Source of the DNA: Phoronis australis
Lineage: Eukaryota; Phoronida; Phoronidae
DNA: 64,000 bases
Direction of reading: 5' to 3'
NCBI GenBank assembly: GCA_002633005.1
Contig: NMRA01000326.1
Coordinates: forward strand, 418,070 to 482,069
Shown: in pieces, positions 1-39,100 of the stretch
Layout: each line of letters opens with the position of its first letter
How positions within the stretch are numbered: position 1 is the first letter of the stretch
Notes under the pieces: model-generated
The model's input: only the letters and a program-made list of their open reading frames with translations
The model's database searches: none
What the model was told of the DNA's origin: nothing
Made by a program: the position numbers and the translations under genes

Positions 1-350
1 GCCAAAATAGCCCAGCATGCATGAGCATTCTTGCTGTTATCTCAGGTAGGCCAAAATAGCCCAGCATGCATGAGCATTCTTGCTGTTATCTCAGGTAGGC
101 CAAAATAGCCCAGCATGCATGAGCATTCTTGCTGTTATCTCAGGTAGGCCAAAATAGCCCAGCATGCATGAGCATTTTTGCTGTTATCTCAGGTAGGCCA
201 AAATAGCCCAGCATGCATGAGCATTCTTGCTGTTATCTCAGGTAGGCCAAAATAGCCCAGCATGCATGAGCATTCTGGCTGTTATCTCAGGTAGGCCAAA
301 ATAGCCCAGCATGCATGAGCATTCTGGCTGTTATCTCAGGTAGGCCAAAA
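1..350. repeat. 49-bp minisatellite, 7 copies
   Basis: Unit starts gccaaaatagcccagcatgc. Seven copies run 1-343 with only a few substitutions (attcttgct, atttttgct, attctggct). The array probably continues upstream of the window. It lies in the intron 5' of the first visible TMEM67 exon. Confidence 0.97.
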
Positions 351-439
351 AATAACATATTTTGTTAAGTGGTCCTTGTCGGTGCCCACATCATTTTGAA
401 ACCTGCGCCTAATTGTTTTAAGAAAAGAACTACATGCCT

Positions 440-880
440 GCCTTACTTTGAGCGAATTTATTTTTTGGAGTTCTGTAACAGATTTTCCTGAAATCTGGCT
501 CATAAGAATCGATTAAGCAGATGTCACACCTTCTCTTTTTCGATGGATTCGACGTATTCTGCACCACCTAGTGGATAACGATAAATTTCAGACGGCTCTG
601 ACTACTATAATGATGCCTCCTTGTGGCATTTTTGTATATGCAGCTGTATCTCATGAACCCCATGCAAAAGTTTCATTAGATTTTTCAAGTGCGTTTCTAT
701 GAAGGTGACGTCCAATGACATATCCAACTACCACAGTGCCCCTAGTGGCATATTTTCACATTTTCGGATATTTCTTTGTGGTGCCTTTACAAATTATCAT
801 GAAATTTAGCACATAGGTTTCTATAAGAGATTTTTGCTTAGACGCGGTGTGTTGTTCACCATCTTGTGGGAAGGCCTTTT
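440..880. repeat. Diverged copy of the CTAGTGG repeat family
   Basis: Blocks such as cgatggattcgacgtattct and cacctagtgg match the units of the array at 20,796-22,768, at lower identity. No exon is visible here. Confidence 0.65.
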
Positions 881-1029
881 TTATTATTTGTTAGTCTGTT
901 TTTGGCATCTGTTAAATCACTTAGGTGCTTATGACAAATGTTTATGTGCCGGTTAACTATTATTGAACTGTGCAGTCATCATATTACTTTTGTTTGTACT
1001 GTAGAAACGAAGTTCATTATGACACAACC

Positions 1030-1270
1030 TTATCTTCTAATTAATAAACAAGCTGTTTATTTCGACACATCCTTGTGTGAGTTCTTAAACCAGGCATTTA
1101 TTTTGACATTTCTTTCTGTGTGTTCTTAAACAAGATGTTTATTTCAACACCTTCTTATGTAAATTCTTAAACAAGATGTTTATTTCGACAATCCTTATGT
1201 GAGTTCTTAGACCAGACGTTTATTTCGACACTTCCTCATATGAGTTCTTAAACCTGGTGTTTACTAGAAT
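1030..1270. repeat. Degenerate tandem repeat, about 50-60 bp unit
   Basis: About five copies of a unit around gagttcttaaaccagacgtt tatttcgacac. The rest of 880-1721 shows nothing recognisable. Confidence 0.75.
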
Positions 1271-1721
1271 TCTTGTGATGTCTGTATTAAAGTTCTGTTG
1301 TCACCGATATGATTTGCAATTGATGATTGGAGATTTTGCTGAAATTACACTAAACTTCAGACATGCTATATCTGAGCATTACTGCTTTGCCGTATGAAAG
1401 AAAACATTCAACATTGAAAAGTCATATTCAACGTCTTCTTTTAACAGAGTTGCTGGTGTGATGAGTCATTTTGGCAATATTCCAGGAAGCGCAATTAATT
1501 GCAAAAGTCAATCTCTAATGATATAAACCATGATGTACATACTATAGGTGTCTTAAGCCAACTCACATGGCTCCCCAGCTGAATGACGACATTGCAGTTC
1601 ATTTGCAAGATCTCTCTACATTGTGTGTGTACTGTTAAATGTCCATGCATTTTAGTCTATTATTCAATGTGGTACCACCTTGCTCCTATGTGGTAATTGT
1701 GTATTTTCTGTGCTCTTGTAG

Positions 1722-29683
<27,962 letters not shown>

Positions 29684-29823
29684 TCATGACGGCACAAAGA
29701 TGAAACTAGGCTTAAATGGTGTCACGGTCTGCAGTGAATAAGATCTTGCTCTGCGATAAAATGCTAATTGCATATAGTCCTTTATTGAACATATGGTCTT
29801 GAAGTCAAAGGGCTTATATGGAA

Positions 29824-29829
29824 ATTAAA
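29824..29829 (+). promoter_or_regulatory. Candidate TMEM67 poly(A) signal (ATTAAA)
   Basis: First ATTAAA 3' of the stop codon; no AATAAA occurs between the stop and the 50-bp satellite. A weak, sequence-only call. Confidence 0.3.
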
Positions 29830-29940
29830 ATAGCTATGAACCCGCCTTTTGGTCCAGAAAACTTATTGTTATGAAATTAAACTCAGCTTGCTGCTTTAGT
29901 TAGTCAAATTTGATGTAATTTCAAGGCTTTAGAAGAATGG

Positions 29941-31627
29941 ACACTTATTGTCCGTGACTAGGCTCAACATGTTGGTTCATCATTAGTGTGTCACTTACTG
30001 TCTGTGACTAGGCTCAACATGTTGGTTCATCATTAGTGTGTCACTTACTGTCTGTGACTAGGCTCAACATGTTGGTTCATCATTAGTGTGTCACTTACTG
30101 TCTGTGACTAGGCTCAACATGTTGGTTCATCATTAGTGTGTCACTTACTGTCTGTGACTAGGCTCAACATGTTGGTTCATCATTAGTGTGTCACTTACTG
30201 TCTGTGACTAGGCTCAACATGTTGGTTCATCATTAGTGTGTCACTTACTGTCTGTGACTAGGCTCAACATGTTGGTTCATCATTAGTGTGTCACTTACTG
30301 TCTGTGACTAGGCTCAACATGTTGGTTCATCATTAGTGTGTCACTTACTGTCTGTGACTAGGCTCAACATGTTGGTTCATCATTAGTGTGTCACTTACTG
30401 TCTGTGACTAGGCTCAACATGTTGGTTCATCATTAGTGTGTCACTTACTGTCTGTGACTAGGCTCAACATGTTGGTTCATCATTAGTGTGTCACTTACTG
30501 TCTGTGACTAGGCTCAACATGTTGGTTCATCATTAGTGTGTCACTTACTGTCTGTGACTAGGCTCAACATGTTGGTTCATCATTAGTGTGTCACTTACTG
30601 TCTGTGACTAGGCTCAACATGTTGGTTCATCATTAGTGTGTCACTTACTGTCTGTGACTAGGCTCAACATGTTGGTTCATCATTAGTGTGTCACTTACTG
30701 TCTGTGACTAGGCTCAACATGTTGGTTCATCATTAGTGTGTCACTTACTGTCTGTGACTAGGCTCAACATGTTGGTTCATCATTAGTGTGTCACTTACTG
30801 TCTGTGACTAGGCTCAACATGTTGGTTCATCATTAGTGTGTCACTTACTGTCTGTGACTAGGCTCAACATGTTGGTTCATCATTAGTGTGTCACTTACTG
30901 TCTGTGACTAGGCTCAACATGTTGGTTCATCATTAGTGTGTCACTTACTGTCTGTGACTAGGCTCAACATGTTGGTTCATCATTAGTGTGTCACTTACTG
31001 TCTGTGACTAGGCTCAACATGTTGGTTCATCATTAGTGTGTCACTTACTGTCTGTGACTAGGCTCAACATGTTGGTTCATCATTAGTGTGTCACTTACTG
31101 TCTGTGACTAGGCTCAACATGTTGGTTCATCATTAGTGTGTCACTTACTGTCTGTGACTAGGCTCAACATGTTGGTTCATCATTAGTGTGTCACTTACTG
31201 TCTGTGACTAGGCTCAACATGTTGGTTCATCATTAGTGTGTCACTTACTGTCTGTGACTAGGCTCAACATGTTGGTTCATCATTAGTGTGTCACTTACTG
31301 TCTGTGACTAGGCTCAACATGTTGGTTCATCATTAGTGTGTCACTTACTGTCTGTGACTAGGCTCAACATGTTGGTTCATCATTAGTGTGTCACTTACTG
31401 TCTGTGACTAGGCTCAACATGTTGGTTCATCATTAGTGTGTCACTTACTGTCTGTGACTAGGCTCAACATGTTGGTTCATCATTAGTGTGTCACTTACTG
31501 TCTGTGACTAGGCTCAACATGTTGGTTCATCATTAGTGTGTCACTTACTGTCTGTGACTAGGCTCAACATGTTGGTTCATCATTAGTGTGTCACTTACTG
31601 TCTGTGACTAGGCTCAACATGTTGGTT
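29941..31627. repeat. 50-bp satellite, about 34 copies, ending at an N
   Basis: Unit tcacttactgtctgtgacta ggctcaacatgttggttcat cattagtgtg. The first copy has three changes; the remaining 32.7 copies look identical base for base. The array stops mid-unit at the only ambiguous base (31628). It lies 257 bp past the TMEM67 stop. Such homogeneity means recent amplification or an assembly construct. Confidence 0.98.
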
Positions 31628-31629
31628 NT

Positions 31630-34093
31630 AAGGTAAAATCCCTACCTGTAACCAGTAACTCACTCACGCTCGAAACTCACTTAATAGGCTGCGCATCACG
31701 CACTAAACCTGGAGGTGCTTCAGCTTGGAATATAAAAAGTAACTCTGAAACGTCAAACACAGAACTATCGGACGTCCTGCAGTCCCACAGTAGCTGTCCT
31801 ACGCAGTTAGCAAACAGCACTTCTGAAGAAGCCACATTGCACACAGAGCCACTTGTGCTGAACGCTGGGACTCACAAATCTGGTATTACGAATTTAGAAC
31901 CATCGAGCCAGTCACAGGAGCTTTATTGTAGCTCTTCAGCACCAAGTGAAAACTCCCACACTCACCAAAACAGTTCTTCTCAGTCGGCTCACACCATGCA
32001 GGAAAAACGTGGTTTACACGACATTCCTGAGCATCCACACCAACCTTCAAATCACGTCTTTCCAAAACGACCTTTTGGCAAGAAAAATCGTCAATTTCAA
32101 AAACAGTGGTTTATCTCGTGGCCGTGGCTGCATTATATTGTGGGGGAAGATAAGGTGTTGTGTCACATATGTGCAAAAGCTTACCACATGGGTCTGCCGT
32201 CTTCAGCAAAACAAGAGCTATCATTTGTTGTTACCGGTTATACCAACTGGAAAAAGGCTACTGACAAGACGTCTGGCTTTACGAAGCATGAGAAATCTGA
32301 GTGCCATACAGAAGCAATGGAACGCACACTGATAGTGAAGTTGTCTTTCAAAGATGTTGCGGAACAACTGTCAACAGCCCACGGAGAGCAAAAAGCGAAA
32401 AACCGCAGAATGTTCCTGAATATTAACAAACATACGTTTTTTGTTAAGAAAAGGTGTACCGTTTAGGGGTAACGGAGATGAACAAGATTCCAATTTTATT
32501 CAACTACTCCATCTAAAAGAAACAGAGACAGATGTTTTGAAATCATGGTTGTCGCAGAAAACAAATAAATATACGTCTCCAGATATTCAAAATGAAGCGA
32601 TCAAACTGATGGTTTTAAAAGTTCTCCGAGAAATAGCGTCGTGCATTCGCGGCAGTCCTTATTTTAGTATACTGGCAGACGAAACTACTGACGTGTCTAA
32701 TAGCGAACAACTCGTCGTTTGTATCCGATTTCATCGGATTTCGCCGCTTGGAATTGATGGATGCCCAAACAATCACGTCACTTCTAAAAGACACACTGTT
32801 GCGGATGAACTTGTCTTTAAGCAGATGTCGTGGTCAATGCTATGATGGTTGCAGCACAATGAGTGGGTCCAAAAATGGAGTCGTTGTCAACATTAAACAG
32901 GAAGAACATCGCGCCCTGTACACACATTGTTATGGCCACGCGTTGAATCTTGCCTGCTCAGATAGTATCAAATGATGCAAGCTGATGGCAGATGCTTTAG
33001 ACACCATATACGAAATTACCAAACTGATAAAAAATCTCCCAAACGTGACGCACAGTTGAATAAAATACGAGATGCGTTGCTTGACGACAGAGAACTGGGT
33101 AATATTCGGCAACTGTGTCCAACGAGATGGACCGTGAAGGCTGACGCTCTGAATCGTGTGATAGGTAACTATGATTGTTTACTGGAACTCTGGTCCTGGG
33201 GAGTCCAAAATTGCAATGATTCAGAAATGAAAGCGCGGATACGTGGAATTCATTCTCACATGACACAGTTTAGTTTCTTTTACGGTTTAGTACTTTCAGA
33301 GCGCCTGTTGGTGCATGCTGACAATCTGAGTACAACTTTACAAAGCGTTCAGATGTCCGCGGCTGAGGCTCAAAAGATTGCCAAAATGACCCTTACTACA
33401 TTAGAACGGATGAGAAACGACAGAGAATTTAAAAACTTCTGGGATGAAGTCCTAGCTTGTGCAAAGGATCATCACGTCAAAGATCCTGGTCTCCCTAGAC
33501 GCAATAGAAAACCCGCTAGATACGAAACAGGAAATGCGCCTCCGGAGTTTTCTTCGAGTCCAGAAGATTATTATAGAAGAATCTATTTTGAAGCTCTTGA
33601 CAATATCATTGCATCAATACGGGACAGGTTTGATCAAGAAGATTACAAAATTTATATGCATTGTGAGAAGCTGATACTCAAGGCGGCAAAAGGGGAAAAC
33701 TTTGAAAATGAATACCAAGATGTTATCAGTTTTTATGAAGATGATTTTGATTCAACACTGCGCAGTCACCTGGCTACTTTTGGGGACAATTATGCACAGG
33801 ATGGTAGTCAAGCGGTAACATTGTCTCGTGTCGTGGATTATTTGCAGAAATTATCAGCCGGTCAAAAACACTTGATCGAAAATGTAATTAAACTAGCAAA
33901 CTTGCTGTTAGTGATGCCTGCAACAAATGCCAGTAGCGAACGAGCATTTAGTGCTCTTAGGCGTGTTAACTCATATTTACGTTCCACAATGGGACAGGGG
34001 AGGTTGAACCATTTAATGTTGCTCCATGTTCACAAAGACATGTGCGATAAGCTAAATTTGGTGGATGTGGCAAACGATTTTGCGAGGAAGTGA
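31630..34093 (+). pseudogene. Decayed hAT-type transposase with TTF/ZMYM-like zinc finger
   Basis: Order: Ser/Thr-rich N-terminus, open from 31630; a TTF-type finger near 32,045-32,320 (CHICAKAY...C-H pairs); then VLREIASCI and FSILADETTD; then CRGQCYDG and HCYGHALNLA; then CPTRWTV; and a C-terminal hAT dimerisation block (PATNASSERAFSALRRV). Breaks: frame change near 32,445, a second with about 16 residues missing near 32,740, an in-frame TGA at 32973-32975, and a third frame change near 33,035. The last part (32972-34093, 373 codons) is open. Terminal repeats are not identified, and the left end may be lost at the N. Not functional as read. Confidence 0.9.
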
Positions 34094-34196
34094 AACGCGA
34101 AAGGCACAACTCGGGGTTTTTACCACGTTAGACTTAGCTGCAGCCCGAGTTCCTGTGTGTAGCAGGGCAACGTCCACTGATTTATGTTGAAGAGTA

Positions 34197-34202
34197 AATA
34201 AA
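34197..34202 (+). promoter_or_regulatory. AATAAA after the hAT reading frame
   Basis: Canonical poly(A) signal 104 bp past the transposase stop. It probably belongs to the element. From 34203 to 35138 there is no other recognised feature. Confidence 0.5.
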
Positions 34203-35138
34203 AACATTTATAATTATTTCACACCTTCATTCTTACTGTTCGGCAAGAGTAATCGTATGAGCGGCATGTATGTTGCTCCAAAAATTTCCAGTCAATCTTA
34301 ACAAAAAATTAACTCTAAAAGTACAGCATCTGTTACACACCTTATTATTAGTAGACATATTTTTTCATATAATTCAAAACGTACCTAGTGGTTGCAGTAG
34401 TCCATTTTACAGCGTTGATATATACACCCCAGTGCAACGCAGTGGTTTCGAAATTAGAAGTTACGTATCGACCAGGGTCGGTGCCTCCCAATAATTTTTA
34501 CCTTCCTACGGGCCTGTCTTCTGATGGAGAGGTTCAATGTCTATACATTATAAAGATCCATTCCCTTTCTTTTAAACCGTTTTAAAACTACTTTTCATAT
34601 CGAACCTCTTTGGACCAAAATGGGTTATGTTGGACCAAATATTTATGATGCTCTAAATAAATGACCCAAAAATTTGAAATAATCATTTTGAGCACATTTC
34701 ACGAGGATGTATGAAAACACATTTTTTTTGTAAATTCTTTTACAGGCACGTCGTTTATTGGCACTTGTATAAATGACGCATAAAATTGCAGACACTTTGT
34801 TGTCTCTCTCAGTGGACAGTGGATGACGTCACGACTTCTCATTCTTCTAAAAACTACCAACATAGAAACATTTAGTACATAAACGCTCTTCACCACACTA
34901 AGCATGCAAAACCCCAACTGTCTGAATCAGGCTGACAATGCATGGAGGCCTAGGGACAAGGAAAATTGAGAACTAAGTCTTAACTGAGGTTGATTTTGAT
35001 CGTCTTCTTTCCTTGGATGTGACAAAAATAGGTGTGGTGTTTTTCTGGTTGTGGGAATTGTGATTTGGTCACGCGGCGATAACACCACGTGCAAAATAAA
35101 AGTGATGAAACTGAATAAAACCACTAACTGCAACAGGC

Positions 35139-36156
35139 ATGAAGTCACCAATAGGTTGTCTAGAGCATTATCTTCGATCAGCTTTCAGCTTACTGGCACT
35201 TTGTATAGCTAGAAAACCAATACCTTTTTTGGTCGTTCCGGTGCTAGTGACTGTTCCGTTCTGCTTTGGCGGGTTCTTTATTCGATTCAACAACGACATG
35301 GTCACTTTGTTCACTCCTCTCGATGGAGAATCTAAGACGGAAAAACTGAATTTTGAAGCCACATTTGGTTCAAGCCAAGATGCGGATTCTCTACGCTCTT
35401 TACAGTTGCCAAACTTTGGCGAGGTGATTGTTGTTGCCGAAGGCGATGACAATATTCTTGAAGAAAAGCTCTTGGAAAGAGTTATTGCACTGGATAACGC
35501 CATTAGGAACACAGACCTGAAAATTGGTTTGAACTTGACAGCATCTTACAGAAGCCTGTGCAAGAAGTCGCATGATGGAAAGTGTAGTGAAAATCTTCTT
35601 CTCTCTCTTATCGATAAGATTGGAAGGACGGACAACTTACGAATTAAGTATCCTTTACACGAAATGCCCGGTCCTGACTCGCGCGTATTTAAAATCAATA
35701 TCGGAAGACTTTTGGGCAAAGTGAGTTTCACTGATGAAAGTTATATTTCAACAGCCAAGATGTTTCGATTAGAGTACTTTTTAAATAGTAACAATTCTGA
35801 AACAGTAAATAAAGAATGGGAGAAGTCTTTTATTGCATATATGGAAAATATACATTCGAATAGGAAAATCTTGTATCCTGGCTTAGACATGACTTGGATA
35901 ATATCCAGCACAACCGAATTGGAACTTCAAAAGACAATCGAAGAAGTGACTTCTTTCTTTGTCTGGTTGTTTCTCTTGATGATCGCAACCTCCATCTTAT
36001 GCTGTGGAATGCGCGACTGGGTTCTTTCGAAGCCATGGCTGGGAGTCGCTGGTCTAGTTTCCTGCACGATGGCCATTTGTAGTTCACACGGCTTCTTGAT
36101 GTACGTCGGGGTCGATTTCATCTCCATCACCACCATCGCTCCATTCCTTGTTCTAG
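35139..36156 (+). CDS. PTCHD3-like exon 1
   Basis: 339 codons plus one base: helix 1, first extracellular loop and the start of the sterol-sensing block (ISITTIAPFLVL). Donor gttagt. Confidence 0.93.
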
Positions 36157-39100
36157 GTTAGTGTATTGGCATAAGTTAGCCGTTAATCTTTCTTCTGACA
36201 ATTGGTGAATGCAAATGTTGGTGATTTGTGTTGCTTATTCTCATTGTGTTGTCACTTACAATGTATATCCTAATGTGCCATCAAATTCAGCTTATCCAAT
36301 GGACTACGTCAACGGTTTATTATTTTCAGTAAGTGAAATATGCACTTAATTATTTTATAATACTATGCGTTTTCATTTGATTAATTTATTTAATAATTAT
36401 GCATTATAAATAATAACATAGTATAAATACAAAAATAAAACATTTGATTAAATCGAATTTACTCATGGGTCAAATCACGCTCTCACAACATACAGTACCT
36501 TGGTAAAAGCTCTTACAATTATATTTTTATAATTTTCCCCGAGTTATCAAGTTACCACTCTTCACCTCATTTCAATTGATTCTGTGACTAGTTTTTACAA
36601 CCACAAACTTCATTTGAAAGCTGAAGTTCGAAATTTGACGTGATCACATTATCTTTGATTGTGTATTTTGATTGTGGTCCGCAGTTTACATACAACATCC
36701 TTGGATTTCGTGAAAATTCTGCTTTTATTTTTTACTTCTCGCCCTTATTTCCTCCAGTAGGGGTCGCCTTCGACCGGGCTCGGATCGGGTGTTGGAAGTT
36801 TCGTTACATTTGATTGGCTTTGATAACTTCAAAACAAAGATCGACTTTCCATGTTCACGGTCACGCATTTCTGCCAAGTAGTGGGTCATTTTTTTCTGGA
36901 ATTGGTCTGGTGTAAATTATAGGCACTCTAGTATCCGCACATATTTGCATGACTATTACTTCTTGACTCTGTAGTCCGATTACAAAAGTGACGTTTTGGT
37001 CGCTTTCCTCTTTAAGCTTGCTGATAAAGCCGTTACATCCCTTTGGTAGCAATTGGAGTCGACGACATGTTTGTGCTTTTGGCGGCATGGCGTCAAACCG
37101 ACCCACGTGACACGGTACCTGAGCGTATGCGTCAGACGTACTCAGATGCGGCGGTTTCCATCACCATTACTACGGTGACGGACGCCGTAGGGTTTCTGAT
37201 TGGTGGCGCAGCATCTGTCTATCCGTCCGTTCAAATCTTCTGCACGTACATGGGCATTGCTGTGCTCTGCGACCTCATTTACCAGATCACATTCTTTGGA
37301 GCTTGTATGGTCCTCACTGGACGCCGAGAGGACAATAACATACACCCACTGTTTTGCATGCGGGTTATGTCTGTCTCCCAAGCAGGTAAGTGGCTCCTAA
37401 ATACTAATTTTCAGCAGCTGGTTTCGGCACCCCTTATATGCCGCAGCTTTCTAACTGGATGGTGGTTTGTTCAGGAAATCGTATTTGAAAGATAAGATCC
37501 ATTCCGAGAAACCGTGTCAACTGTTCAGCATTAAACATGCAGGGTGCTGAAAAATATGAGTTTTATCATAATTTCATATGAAACAAAATCATGTAATTAC
37601 ATTGCGGGTATGATGTCAAAGTAACGAATCTGATTTTTACAGTTTTGACAACATTGACCCTCAGTACTTGTATGTAATGCTTAGCATTATTGACGTAAGG
37701 AGGAAAAATGGTTGTACATGGTAAATAAATGTAACTCCAAATAATTCCGAGGCGACCGGGGTTTTTCATTTCGGACGGTATTTTGATAAACATGATTGAA
37801 GAAAGTGGCATAATAAGGTGTGTTTCAAAGTTTGAAACACAAAAATGTTGTACACATGCAATGCTAACTCTGCAATATAGTACACCGTTATCACAGCACC
37901 CCATAAACTTCAAATTTCGTCAAAAAGAGGGAAACCTAGTAAAATATGTAATCTCAAAGTAACAAACCGGATCATACATGATTGCATGTCATAATATTAA
38001 CAATTTAACTTCAAATTATGACATGACAATTAATTGGCTGAGTGGCCGAACCATCCTTTAAAGGTGTGTTTACGTACGTGGCAGTTCTCTAATCGTGCTG
38101 CGTGATTGGTTAGTTTCGAGTCTGAGTCCGAGTCGAGTCCGAGCTCGGAGATTTAATTAGAAGGCAACTTTTTTCATGATATTTTTAGTAAAAATACGGT
38201 TCGTTGATTGTCCCAGACATATGCTTAGTTAATCACGGCTTTTCGTAATTTTGTTAATTAGTCGTGCACTGCTCCGGAAGTGACGTTTAGGGGGTTAAGA
38301 ATTTCCCGCCATTTTGTTTTCAGTGTGACTGTGTGACTTGTCGAGTCAGTCATCATTTTACTTCGATTGTGATAAGTTCGGTCCTCGTTTGCGTTTGTTT
38401 ACCAATCAGTCAACATGGTTGCTGCGTACTGGGTGTACTCATTGTCTCACGAGCATTTTGGGTACGCCATTACATCGCTTTTCGAAAGATGACTCACTCC
38501 GCGGTACTTGGCTCGTTCGTGTGAAAAATGCAGCGTTAGCCGTCCACGCCACGCACAAAGCAGTTGAGAATTACTGAGTAAGTGCATTTTTGCGGAAGCG
38601 AGAAGCCTCGCGAGCTGTGGCTTCATCTACTGTCATCCGGGAACTAGCAGTGATTCGCTCTGTGCTGGTGTTGTGTTCAGCGCAGAGCCTGTAAGCAGCC
38701 CTGCAGCAATGGTGAGTGGTGGGTTTGAATACAGACCCAGCAAGACACACAATGAGGAATATAGTTCGTCATCCAATGAACAGGCCGTTGAGCTAAACTT
38801 TGATAAGTTTATTGTAGACTTGACTAAAGTTTTGCAGATATTTAGATGGTGCCAGGTGTGTGGCGAGGGAGTCACACGTCGGGATGTAAGCAGTTTCGGT
38901 GCCCAGCCCACCAACAGCATAGGCATTCCATTGAGGTCGGTATAACAGTGCACACCGTACACTTGCACCAAGAGGTCCCGCCACGTGTGTCCTCAGTCTC
39001 TGCCTCCTCTCGCTAAACAGCTGTCTGTGCGTATTCTGCCTCACTACACTCGGGCTTAAACATTAACCACTCACTGACTGTTCATGAAAAAATTCCCTCG

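Noticed and set aside
29941-31627. CRISPR-like regular array
   Set aside because: Units are contiguous and identical, with no spacers, in an animal genome; same for 54,062-54,659.
32930-33266. Minus-strand frames over the transposase
   Set aside because: Shadows of the + strand hAT sequence.
35168-35512. Minus-strand frame of 114 codons
   Set aside because: Antisense shadow of PTCHD3-like exon 1, low-complexity Ser/Lys.
37560-37930. Inverted ggtgctg motifs as a further MITE
   Set aside because: Only about 8 bases match and the arms do not extend.
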